In this document: positions 44,478 to 54,299 of the stretch, piece after piece | How the letters are laid out: the number at the start of each line of letters is the position of its first letter | Position numbering within the stretch: position 1 is the first letter of the stretch | Source of the DNA: Reticulitermes speratus | Lineage: Eukaryota > Arthropoda > Insecta > Blattodea > Rhinotermitidae | DNA length: 64,000 nt | Direction of reading: 5' to 3' | Assembly (NCBI GenBank): GCA_021186555.1 | Contig: JAJKFL010000005.1 | Location: 1,155,001 to 1,219,000 of the forward strand | The notes under the pieces: generated by a model | What the model saw: the letters and a program-made list of their open reading frames with translations, nothing else | The model's database searches: none | Told to the model about the DNA's origin: nothing | Made by a program: the position numbers and the translations under genes

Positions 44478-46784
44478 TATGTAGGTCCAGCCCACAACAA
44501 GTAACATTTATGTAGGTCCAGCCCACAATATGTAACATTTATGTAGGTCCAGCCCACAATATGTAACATTTATGTAGGTCCAGCCCACAATATGTAACAT
44601 TTATGTAGGTCCAGCCCACAATATGTAACATTTATGTAGGTCCAGCCCACAATATGTAACATTTATGTAGGTCCAGCCCACAATATGTAACATTTATGTA
44701 GGTCCAGCCCACAATATGTAACATTTATGTAGGTCCAGCCCACAATATGTAACATTTATGTAGGTCCAGCCCACAACATGTAACATTTATGTAGGTCCAG
44801 CCCACAATATGTAACATTTATGTAGGTCCAGCCCACAATATGTAACATTTATGTAGGTCCAGCCCACAATATGTAACATTTATGTAAGTCCAGCCCACAA
44901 TATGTAACATTTATGTAGGTCCAGCCCACAATATGTAACATTTATGTAAGTCCAGCCCACAATATGTAACATTTATGTAGGTCCAGCCCACAACATGTAA
45001 CATTTATGTAGGTCAGCCACAATAGTAACATATGAGTCCACCACAATATGTAACATTTATGTAGGTCCAGCCCACAACATTGTAACATTTATGTAGGTCC
45101 AGCCACAAATGACATTAGAGTCCACCAAAATGTAACATTTATGTAGGTCCAGCCCACAATATGTAACATTTATGTAGGTCCAGCCCACAATATGTAACAT
45201 TTATGTAGGTCCAGCCCACAATATGTAACATTTATGTAGGTCCAGCCCACAATATGTAACATTTATGTAGGTCCAGCCCACAAATGTAACATTTATGTAG
45301 GTCCAGCCCACAATATGTAACATTTATGTAAGTCCAGCCCACAATATGTAACATTTATGTAGGTCCAGCCCACAATATGTAACATTTATGTAAGTCCAGC
45401 CCACAATATGTAACATTTATGTAGGTCCAGCCCACAATAATGTAACATTTATGTAGTCCAGCCCACAATATGTAAAATTATGTAGGTCCAGCCACAAAGT
45501 AACATTTATGTAGGTCCAGCCCACAACATGTAACATTTATGTAGGTCCAGCCCACAATATGTAACATTTATGTAGGTCCAGCCCACAATATGTAACATTT
45601 ATGTAGGTCCAGCCCACATAGTACATATTTGTCACCACAATTATGTAAATTGTAGGTCCAGCCCACAATATGTAACATTTATGTAGGTCCAGCCCACAAT
45701 ATGTAACATTTATGTAGGTCCAGCCCACAAACATTATGTAGTCAGCCACATTGTAATTAGTAGGTCCAGCCCACAATATGTAACATTTATGTAGGTCCAG
45801 CCCACAATATGTAACATTTATGTAAGTCCAAGACCCATTATTAGTAAACATTATATGTAGGTCCAGCCCACAATATGTAACATTTATGTAGGTCCAGCCC
45901 ACAATAATTGTAACATTATTATGTAGTCCAGCCCACAACATGTAACATTTATGTAGGTCCAGCCCACAATATGTAACATTTATGTAAGTCCAGCCCACAA
46001 TATGTAACATTTATGTAGGTCCAGCCCACAATATGTAACATTTATGTAGGTCCAGCCCACAATATGTAACATTTATGTAAGTCCAGCCCACAATATGTAA
46101 CATTTATGTAAGTCCAGCCCACAATATGTAACATTTATGTAAGTCCAGCCCACAATATGTAACATTTATGTAGGTCCAGCCCACAACATGTAACATTTAT
46201 GTAGGTCCAGCCCACAATATGTAACATTTATGTAGGTCCAGCCCACAATATGTAACATTTATGTAGGTCCAGCCCACAACATGTAACATTTATGTAGGTC
46301 CAGCCCACAATATGTAACATTTATGTAGGTCCAGCCCACAATATGTAACATTTATGTAGGTCCAGCCCACAATATGTAACATTTATGTAGGTCCAGCCCA
46401 CAATATGTAACATTTATGTAGGTCCAGCCCACAACATGTAACATTTATGTAGGTCCAGCCCACAATATGTAACATTTATGTAGGTCCAGCCCACAATATG
46501 TAACATTTATGTAGGTCCAGCCCACAATATGTAACATTTATGTAAGTCCAGCCCACAATATGTAACATTTATGTAGGTCCAGCCCACAATATGTAACATT
46601 TATGTAAGTCCAGCCCACAATATGTAACATTTATGTAGGTCCAGCCCACAACATGTAACATTTATGTAGGTCCAGCCCACAATATGTAACATTTATGTAA
46701 GTCCAGCCCACAATATGTAACATTTATGTAGGTCCAGCCCACAATATGTAACATTTATGTAGGTCCAGCCCACAACAAATAACA
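44478..46784. repeat. 31-bp tandem array, about 74 copies
   Basis: The unit includes 'aggtccagcccacaatatgt' with period 31 (44521, 44552). Common variants are 'aagtccagc' and 'acaacatg'. Four patches (about 45010-45130, 45290, 45440-45500 and 45600-45910) carry many single-base deletions and insertions, unlike the clean remainder. The right end joins a near-perfect palindrome. Confidence 0.95.
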
Positions 46785-46791
46785 TCCAAAT

Positions 46792-46977
46792 TAAGTATAG
46801 TCTTCTCGGGCGCACTGCCGCGTCAATTCGTTTGAATACAACGTTTCGGGGACTGGCTCCGTCCCCATCCTCAGGCAAAACTGATCAGTTCTGCCTGAGG
46901 ATGGGGACGGAGCTAGTCCCCGAAACGTTGTATTCAAACGAATTGACGCGGCAGTGCGCCCGAGAAGACTATATTGA
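46792..46977. repeat. Near-perfect palindrome with facing hammerhead-like cores
   Basis: The arms mirror each other about 46884/46885, where 'aactgatcagtt' is itself palindromic. I see only a few mismatches over about 186 bp, and no spacer loop. Each arm contains 'ctgagga', one extra base, the stem 'ggggac' / 'gtcccc', then 'gaaac'. Bases outside the core do not form an obvious stem I. It resembles the inverted-repeat loci at 12406 and 47468 but is more symmetrical. Confidence 0.8.
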
Positions 46978-47040
46978 ATCATGTCGCCGCGAAAGTTTTA
47001 AAACTTATATCTAAATTAAGCATTATCATTAACCTATGAT

Positions 47041-47327
47041 AAGGCCGTACCATGGCTCAGGCGGTTAGTCGCCGGCCTCCCAGCTCGAGTTCGATCCCGG
47101 GTCAGTCCATGTGGAATTTATGGTGGACAAAATGGCACTGGGACAGGTTTTCTCCGGAGGACATCGGTTTTCCCCTTTCAATTTCATTCCACCGGTGCTC
47201 CATTAGTTGGAAAAATAAAAAAAAAAATTATCATCTTTCTCTTCATCTTCATCATAGGGTTGTACAATAAGCCTTAAGGCTGCGGTACGTCTGTAGGATC
47301 TGCTGCGGGGCCCTTCACCACAAAAAC
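47041..47327 (+). mobile_element. SINE family 3, near full-length copy
   Basis: A box 'tggctcaggcgg', B box 'gagttcgatccc', body 'ggtggacaaaatggcactgg', an internal A run 'aaataaaaaaaaaaa', and the 3' terminus 'ctgctgcggggcccttcacc'. A segment between the A and B boxes is shorter than at 30754. The flanks 'aacctatgat' and 'aacctacgtg' may be a decayed duplication. Confidence 0.9.
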
Positions 47328-47515
47328 AACCTACGTGTAAAGTTACAACACCCAACATTTAAGAGGACACTGCAGGCACTAGCATACGGAATATCTACTA
47401 TTATTAGAGAAACATTAGCTCAAGCATTGCTATGCTATTCACACCGTGCATATTCTTATCATTAATACATTAACCAAATTACACACTTAATAAAATACAT
47501 TCAGAAGTAAGTACA

Positions 47516-47559
47516 AACTCCTACATGTTTCGGCACCGAGGTGCCATCTTCAGGGATTT
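47516..47559 (-). ncRNA. Hammerhead-ribozyme-like motif, left arm
   Basis: Minus-strand order: 'aaatcc', 'ctgaaga', extra 't', stem 'ggcacc' / 'ggtgcc', 'gaaac', 'atgta', 'ggagtt'. Stem I pairs with one mismatch (aaatcc against ggagtt). The box 'ctgaaga' fits CUGANGA. Confidence 0.5.
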
Positions 47560-47610
47560 GTCTAAACATACCTACATAAGCGTGCTGGCCTTGTATTCCT
47601 TTGTTCAGAT

Positions 47611-47654
47611 AACTCCCTGATGATGGCACCTCGGTGCCGAAACATGTAGGAGTT
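47611..47654 (+). ncRNA. Hammerhead-ribozyme-like motif, right arm
   Basis: Plus-strand order: 'aactcc' (47611-47616), 'ctgatga' (47617-47623), extra 't', 'ggcacc' (47625-47630), 'tc', 'ggtgcc' (47633-47638), 'gaaac' (47639-47643), 'atgta', 'ggagtt' (47649-47654). Stem I is six perfect pairs and stem II five to six. Stem III is the minimal AC/GU pair seen in Penelope-type type I hammerheads, with GUA as cleavage triplet. The single 't' after CUGAUGA is the one departure from the textbook core. Confidence 0.6.
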
Positions 47655-47794
47655 TCATACTTACTTTTGAATGTATTTTATTAAATGCATAAGTTGGTTA
47701 ATGGTTTCGCAGTGTTGCATATACTGACATACTTCTGAGACGTTCAATGTCTTCAGCGCTCAACCGGATAAGCTACTTCGTGTCAACTAATAAA

Positions 47795-47850
47795 TAGTTA
47801 CCGACGTTTCGTAGCTGAGTGCTACCTCCATCTTCACGGTTTAGCATCCC
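47795..47850 (-). other. Degenerate hammerhead-like core, single copy
   Basis: Minus strand: 'gtgaaga' in place of CUGANGA, extra 't', the stem 'ggaggtagc' / 'agctac' partly paired, then 'gaaacgtcggt'. The first base of the box is changed, so it is probably inactive. It lies about 100 bp right of the inverted-repeat locus. Confidence 0.3.
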
Positions 47851-47911
47851 ATAAATGCACAATACAGTTATGATTCCCAAGCCAGTGAACGCAGTTATTA
47901 ATCTCACTGCT

Positions 47912-48432
47912 TTGATATATCACGTGTTGTCACTTAACGTAATGTAATCCCATGAAGTGGCCCACTTTGATATCTCACGTGTTGTCACTTAACGTAATGT
48001 AATCCCATGAAGTGGCCCACTTTGATATCTCACGTGTTGTCACTTAACGTAATGTAATCCCATGAAGTGGCCCACTTTGATATCTCACGTGTTGTCACTT
48101 AACGTAATACAATCCCATAAAGTGGCCCACTTTGATATCTCACGTCTTGTCACTTAACGTAATATAATCCCATGAAGTGGCCCACTTTGATATCTCACGT
48201 GTTGTCACTTAACGTAATGTAATCCCATGAAGTGGCCCACTTTGATATCTCACGTGTTGTCACTTAACGTAATGTAATCCCATGAAGTGGCCCACCTTGA
48301 TATCTCACGTGTTGTCACTTAACGTAATACAGGGTATATACAAAAGAATGGTGCGGTTTCAATATACATTTTTATTGAAACCGCACCATTCTTTTATGTA
48401 TACCCTGTAAAATCCCATAAAGTGGCCCACTT
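47912..48432. repeat. 55-bp tandem array, about eight copies, split by an inserted hairpin element
   Basis: Period 55, read from 'aatgtaatcc' at 47941 and 47996. The unit contains 'gatatctcacgtgttgtcac' and 'catgaagtggcccac'. The last unit is interrupted after 'aacgtaata' and resumes at 48408 with 'aatcccataaagtggccc', so the insertion at 48330-48407 postdates the array. Confidence 0.94.
48330..48407. mobile_element. 78-bp hairpin MITE inside the 55-bp array
   Basis: The left end is 'cagggtatatacaaaagaat'. The right end in reverse complement is 'cagggtatacataaaagaat'. The arms continue through 'ggtgcggtttcaat', leaving a loop of about ten bases. TA lies on both sides (48328-48329, 48408-48409). 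A Tc1/mariner-type MITE fits the TA target; the superfamily is inference. Confidence 0.82.
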
Positions 48433-48565
48433 CACTTCCCCCAGCCTACGCCCTAAATTCCCCTCCAGTCTTCTAGGCGTGATGGTCACAACATTTAACC
48501 TGTGCTATTTAATGACACTGTCAGTTGCTATGATTATATACCGTCAGTGATAAATAAATGAGTAT

Positions 48566-48716
48566 GGATCATTAGTGGAATGATACTGACAGGGGAATAC
48601 TGTAGTACTTTCTGTCCCAGTATCACTTTATCCACCGTAATTCCCACACGGACTGACCTGGGATCGAATCTGGACCTGTGCAGTGACAGACCGACAGCTA
48701 ACCGCCTGAGCACGGC
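48566..48716 (-). mobile_element. SINE family 3, 3'-truncated copy
   Basis: It contains 'gtcccagtatcactttatcc', the B-box complement 'gggatcgaatctgg' and the A-box side 'ctaaccgcctgagc'. A few bases of the head ('ccatg') are deleted. Confidence 0.8.
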
Positions 48717-49498
48717 AAATGTTCCCACGAATGATAAGCACGTGATATGTCTCGCTAACAACAAGCACTTTGGGATGGTTGGAAACAACACGAGGCAAAT
48801 ATTGGGAACCTCACATATAGAAAGAAGAGTCTGCTTTCCAAGTAATGTCAGCGGGAAGTCATAGACTGTGCCTAAAATACATGTCTTTGTGTAAATATAC
48901 AAACTAGTGTAAATATTCCAGCGTTTTACAGTTTTGTACGCAGTGACTGTTTCCATTTTGGCAGATTCTGATTAAATTTGATAGCCTCACGAAGTCAATT
49001 AATCTGTGTTTTTTTAAAACGTGAAGGATCATTACGTTCTCTCTGCACGTACAAAGTAAATGAAGGAATATTTTCCGCATAAAAATATCTGCACATGTCA
49101 ATATTTGTTGGTGGTTACAAAATTCGGATGACTTTCTGTTTGTTCAAAAGACACCTGTCATCCGAGTTTCAGCCACATCTCTGCCGATCATCACAGAATA
49201 AACTCACAACAGTACAGAATAGCCTACATTTTGCTGTCAGATAAATGTATTGGAAGTATAAATGGCCTAAGTAATCACTGCTGGCAGGTTTACGCTGCTC
49301 TCCAAATTGCCCCATATTGTAATTACACAACCTGCTGTTAGTCAGTTTATAAACTGGACACGGTGACGCTCAAATACACAGTGCAACAGGACAGTCGGGT
49401 GCTTACCTCCGTCCATGAACTCGCTACGGTTTATCTACAACATATATCTATGCCTCACGCTGCATATTATTCCAGATGAAGTTGATTAAGATATAAAG
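48717..49498. other. Spacer without recognised features
   Basis: Unique sequence with overlapping chance frames (48534-48956 minus, 48580-48864 plus) that partly read the SINE on its left. Confidence 0.4.
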
Positions 49499-49768
49499 TT
49501 CACCCTATAACAGGCCACGAAGGCCCAGAGGGGGAGTAGAGGTATAGCTCTACTCTTTCTTTAACCTCGACGCTAGATGGGGGTGGGTGGTCAACGCCAC
49601 GCCCCGGCCGCTTTACCCCCGGGAATGACCCGGTACCCATTGTACAGGAAGCTGGGTAGGTCTCAGGGCCGGTCTGGACGGGTGCTGAAAATCTCGCCCC
49701 CACCGGGATTCGATCCCCGGACCGTCCAGCCCGTAGCGAGTCGCTATACCGACTGAGCTATCGCGGCC
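49499..49768 (-). mobile_element. SINE family 1, full-length reverse copy
   Basis: It runs from 'aacaggccacgaaggcccag' to 'gggattcgatccccggacc' and 'ccgactgagctatcgcggcc'. It is intact at the tRNA-like end and abuts the truncated LINE at 49771. Confidence 0.92.
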
Positions 49769-49770
49769 CA

Positions 49771-50338
49771 TAGATAAGGATATACAGAACTATAATTTTG
49801 CCTGATGTTTTGTATGGGTGTGAAACTTGGTCTGTCACACTGAGGGAGGAACATAGGCTGAGGGTGTTCGATAATAGGGTGCTGAGGAGGATATTTGGGC
49901 CTAAGAGGGACGGGGTAACGGGGGAGTGGAGAAGACTACATAACGAGGAACTCAATGATCTGTACTCATCACCAAATATTATTCGGGTGATCAAATCAAG
50001 AAGAATGAGGTGGGCGGGGCATGTAGCACGTATGGGGAGGGGTGCATACAGGGTTTTGGTGGGGAAACCTGAGGGAAGGAGACCACTTGGAAGACCCAGG
50101 CGTAGATGGGAGGATAATATTAAAATGGATCTTCAAGAAGTGGGATGGGGCGCATGGATTGGATTGATATGGCTCAGGATAGGGACAGGTGGCGGGCTGT
50201 TTTGAGTGCGGTAATGAACCTTTGGGTTCCATAAAACGCGGGGAATTTCTTGACTAGCTGACGACTTGTTAGCTTCTCAAGAAGGACTGTGCTACATGGA
50301 GTTAGTTAGTTAGTTAGTTAGTTAATTAGTTAGTTAGC
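49771..50338 (+). pseudogene. LINE 3' part with (TTAG)n tail
   Basis: The frame encodes [67 protein letters not shown] and [12 protein letters not shown] shift near 50155 then moves the conserved '[10 protein letters not shown]' continuation into another frame, so it is dead. The 3' untranslated part ('gctacatggagttagttag') ends in a (TTAG)n run at about 50300-50338. It overlaps reverse transcriptase remnant 20250-21190 at LYGCETW / LYDSNTR, suggesting related LINEs. Confidence 0.92.
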
Positions 50339-50721
50339 AGCAGTGTGTGTACTTGGTACAGCATTACGCAACTAATAAAATACGTACAGGAGAACGTAAC
50401 AAGCTCAAGATTAAGTGAAGCTGTCGGTTCATGCTAACACACTGCATTGGCGTGCAAAATGAATACCAAGAGGATTATGCAACACGTCACTCGTGTTTTC
50501 TGATCCTTTCTGATACCTTCCAATGCGCTATTTGCATCTGCAGCATATTAACGTACAGTACCGGCACATTGAGTTTCTGAAAACTGCGTAACAAACGGGT
50601 TTTGATAAAAAAACTTTCTATTACCGAGTCCACATTAACTAACCAGCTAACTAACCAACTAACGAAGAACTCCTTCTGAGTTAAAAGAGACAGGCAATGT
50701 GTATTTAGCGGCGAGTAGAAT
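50339..50721. other. Spacer without recognised features
   Basis: Unique sequence apart from a short 'taactaaccaactaac' run near 50638. Confidence 0.4.
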
Positions 50722-51760
50722 TATATATAGTCTTATTGTGACAAATGTACACTAAGACTATATACATTAATATAATTACATATAGTCTTATTGTGACAAA
50801 TGTACACTAAGACTATATACATTAATATAATTACATATAGTCTTATTGTGACAAATGTACACTAAGACTATATACATTAATATAATTACATATAGTCTTA
50901 TTGTGACAAATGTACACTAAGACTATATACATTAATATTAATTACATATAGTCTTATTGTGACAAATGTACACTAAGACTATATACATTAATATAATTAC
51001 ATATAGTCTTATTGTGACAAATGTACACTAAGACTATATACGTTAATATAATTACATATAGTCTTATTGTGACAAATGTACACTAAGACTATATACGTTA
51101 ATATAATTACATATAGTCTTATTGTGACAAATGTACACTAAGACTATATACATTATTATAATTACATATAGTCTTATTGTGACAAATGTACACTAAGACT
51201 ATATACATTAATATAATTACATATAGTCTTATTGTGACAAATGTACACTAAGACTATATACATTAATATAATTACATATAGTCTTATTGTGACAAATGTA
51301 CACTAAGACTATATACATTAATATAATTACATATAGTCTTATTGTGACAAATGTACACTAAGACTATATACATTAATATAATTACATATAGTCTTATTGT
51401 GACAAATGTACACTAAGACTATATACATTAATATAATTACATATAGTCTTATTGTGACAAATGTACACTAAGACTATATACGTTAATATAATTACATATA
51501 GTCTTATTGTGACAAATGTACACTAAGACTATATACGTTAATATAATTACATATAGCCTTATTGTGACAAATGTACACTAAGACTATATACATTATTATA
51601 ATTACATATAGTCTTATTGTGACAAATGTACACTAAGACTATATACATTAATATAATTACATATAGTCTTATTGTGACAAATGTACACTAAGACTATATA
51701 CATTAATAGAATTACACATAGTCTTATTGTGACAAATGTACACTAAGACTATATACATTA
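50722..51760. repeat. 55-bp tandem array in which every unit is a hairpin, about 19 copies
   Basis: Period 55, read from 'ttacatatag' at 50776 and 50831. Each unit carries perfect 11-base inverted arms 'atatagtctta' and 'taagactatat' separated by 17 bases. Variants: 'tacgtta' for 'tacatta', 'attatta', and one unit two bases longer near 50936. It shares no sequence with the 55-bp array at 47912. Confidence 0.95.
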
Positions 51761-51794
51761 AAAATGTACGGTGGAAATAACTTAAACAATAGAA

Positions 51795-51835
51795 TTACAC
51801 AACATGTTTCGCCTGAAATGGGCCGTCGTCACGTG
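51795..51835 (-). other. Weak hammerhead-like core
   Basis: Minus strand: 'gtgacga', then 'cggccc' / 'aggc' weakly paired, then 'gaaacatgttg'. The GAAAC-AUGU part resembles the 47639 core, but the first box and stem II are poor. Confidence 0.2.
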
Positions 51836-51952
51836 ACACACAACATCCAAATATGTTAATAACGATTACTGCACTACAAATTGTTTTAATTTAAATGATA
51901 ACTCATTGTACACGTAAACATTTTACACCGAAAATAATTTAGGGCGTATATA

Positions 51953-52190
51953 ACTAACTCCATGGAGCAAAGTCCTTCCAGAGAAGCTAACAGTTCCTCA
52001 GCTAGTCAAGAAATTCCCCGCAATTTATGGAACCCGAAGGTTCATTACCACACTCACAACAGCCCGCCACCTGTCCCTATCCTGAGCCACATCAATCCAG
52101 TCCATGCTCCCCATCTCACGTCTTGAAGATCCATTTTAATATTATCCTCCCATCTACGTCTAGTCCTTCCAAGCGGTCTCTTTCATTCAA
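51953..52190 (-). pseudogene. LINE 3' end, truncated copy
   Basis: The plus strand shows 'ctccatggagcaaagtcctt', 'ttccccgcaatttatgg', 'gcccgccacctgtccctatc' and 'tcccatctacgtctagtcct', collinear with 27481-27830. It is 5'-truncated near 52190, with only a trace of the TTAG tail ('taactaactcc'). Confidence 0.88.
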
Positions 52191-52481
52191 TGACGTATAT
52201 TTAGTGCGTATATAAATATATAAAAATAAATGTATAAACATTTTTATATACGCAATAAACACTCTTAGTTGTAATCGACGGTATTTTTCTCTATTACTGT
52301 TTATTATCACAACGGCATCAATAAAGTTCAGAGGACCAAAGCGTCCTTCCGGCGTCATCTAAGGTTAGAAGCGTGTCGTGAAGTCAACCGATGAAAGAGT
52401 CAGCTAGGTGCATGTATAAATAGATACAGGTACGTGTGTACTGAGCGGACGGACGGACGGTTCTTCTTCTTCTTCCTTCTA
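52191..52481. other. Spacer with a 'ggac' run
   Basis: A short 'ggacggacggacgg' stretch at about 52447-52460 precedes 'ttcttcttcttcct'. Nothing else is recognised. Confidence 0.5.
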
Positions 52482-52540
52482 TGGGCCCGTCGGCAGAAGC
52501 TCCGGATGCACTGCAGCCTTAGGCTTGCTGTGCTAGCCTT
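52482..52540 (-). mobile_element. SINE family 3, 3'-end fragment
   Basis: 'gggcccgtcggcagaagctc' followed by 'cggatgcactgcagcctta' matches the reverse complement of the family 3 terminus, with differences. Only the last 60 or so bases remain. Confidence 0.55.
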
Positions 52541-53013
52541 AAGTATTCCAATTAGCATTGGCTCATTAGCCCTGTGCCTCTAACGCAGAGACACAGGTCT
52601 TTTAATGAAGCCGTGGAGGTAAGGAAAGACAGACAGACAGATCTAATGTCGGTAAATGCGAAGTCCCTAACTTGTCCCAGACCCAGTGTCTGCCATTCAA
52701 TCCACTGTCTAGTGTTTCATAGAACTTCCAACATGGCGGCGTTACAAAATAATGTTCAGCCTTACTGTCTGTGACAATGTGTTTGTGTTCATTCATAAAT
52801 AAACTGTGCCTATATGTTCATTATGTTCTTAAAAATCTCTACGCTTTAAATTTCTTTTTTACAATATTTATTTCAATTCAAGAAAAAAACTGAAGAGATT
52901 AGCGTCTTAGGAACCGATAAAGTTTAACAAAGAAAACACTGACTTTGGTCTTGGCACTTCATATTTTCGTATTTTCTGTTATGACACTCTAGTATAGCAC
53001 TCAGTTACTGCAT

Positions 53014-53047
<34 letters not shown>

Positions 53048-53600
53048 TAGTAGAAGTTTCTTTATCGGTGTTTCTTCGAAACCTGACGTAATTGTTTAAA
53101 CTTTTACATAAAAGCACCCGTCCGGTAGCAGTCACATTTCGTCCACACGTCTTATAATGATGTCGCCATGCTTCAGTCACAGAAACCATATTTGTGGAAA
53201 CGATCTTCACTTCGTGAGAGGATTCAACGGAGGATTCCTCCGTCCTACGATGGTAATGGGAACAGATGCAATAAATAGACTGTTAAATAGGTCACATTGC
53301 AGGTAAACGTGTCACTAACTGCAAGTCACTGAATCCATTAGCAATCAGAGGAAATAAGATCTGACAGATTTCACGGTCTTTGTGATTGGCCTCAACTGGG
53401 GCTTCATTCTGATTAGCTTGCCTAAATGTACAACTTCGGTTACAAATGTCAGCAAGACTGGCAAGATAGGCATGGCACTGACAGTCGGTGACAGAGATGT
53501 GAACATTTTACTGAGCCACACATTAAATTAGCCCACGACTAAAGCCTAAGTTAAATAGAATATTATTATTATTATTATTAAGTTATGTAAATGCAACATA
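52541..53600. other. Spacer with simple repeats
   Basis: A (ct)n run of about 15 units lies at 53014-53044, and a (att)n run of about six units at 53561-53580. Frames at 52574-52774 and 53001-53210 show no domain. Confidence 0.6.
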
Positions 53601-53860
53601 GCCGATCCCAGTGGCCGCGCGGTCTAAGGCGTGGGTCTGCGGCCGCTCATTTAATAGGATTGCGGGTTCGAATCCTGCCTAGGGCATGGATGTCTGTCTG
53701 TTGTGAGTGTTATGTGTTGTCAGGTAGAGGTCTCTGCGACGGGCTGATCACTCGTCCAGAGGAGTCCTACCGAGTGTAGTGTGTCTGAGTGTGATCGTGA
53801 AGCCTCGAAAAATGAGGCGGCCTATGCCCCCTGGGGGCTGTCGAGCCATTGGAAAAAAAA
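53601..53860 (+). mobile_element. SINE family 2, full-length copy with duplication
   Basis: Head 'agtggccgcgcggtctaagg', B box 'gggttcgaatcc', body 'cgacgggctgatcactcg', end 'gtcgagccattgg' plus an A run. The flanks 'aaatgcaacata' (53589-53600) and 'aaatacaacata' (about 53859-53870) match at 11 of 12 positions. Confidence 0.93.
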
Positions 53861-53979
53861 ATACAACATAAACTGATTTTATATGATTTAATGACGCTAT
53901 CCCAAACGCATGAATCACGCAAATTCGATTGCCAGTGTCATGGCAATAGAGTGACAGAGGTTCAGTTCTACCTGCAACA

Positions 53980-54180
53980 ACACTTCTGCCTATCCTGAGC
54001 CAAACTAAGACAGTCCACGCACTTTCAATACATTGCTTTAAGATCCATGCCAATATCAACCTTCCTTCTATACGTAGATTATCTAAGTGGTGCATTTCCC
54101 TCAGGTGTCCCCAGCAAAATGCTATATGCGCCTCTCCTTTCCCCCATACGTGCCACATGCTCCGCCCATCTCATTCTGTT
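53980..54180 (-). pseudogene. LINE C-terminal fragment
   Basis: The reverse reading gives MWHVWGKGEAHIAF, GHLREMHHLDNLRIEGRLI and SAWTVLVWLRIGR, recognisable as a decayed RWAGHVARM...[17 protein letters not shown] region. The 3' untranslated part is missing. Confidence 0.75.
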
Positions 54181-54299
54181 TTATTTCATCACACAGATAA
54201 TATTTCGTGAGCAGTAAAAATCATGAAGCTCCTCATTACGTGGTTTTATCCAGTCCCTGTTACTCTTTCGCTCTTAGAACAAAATATCTTCCTCCGCAA

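Larger units (their letters stand above)
47468..47702. mobile_element. Inverted repeat with facing hammerhead-like cores (Penelope-type ends)
   Basis: Arms at about 47468-47562 and 47606-47702 share 'ttaataaaatacattca' outside and 'cctacatgtttcggcaccga' inside, in inverted orientation around a loop of about 43 bp. Both inner ends carry hammerhead-like cores. No coding sequence lies between. The sequence differs from the 12406 locus but the architecture is the same. Confidence 0.65.

Noticed and set aside
46832-47014. Small open frames mirrored on both strands (46791-46982 minus, 46832-47014 plus) with nearly the same protein
   Set aside because: They are two readings of the palindrome arms, not a conserved peptide.
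50722-51760. Relationship between the two 55-bp arrays (47912 and 50722)
   Set aside because: Only the unit length agrees; the sequences share no words of useful length.
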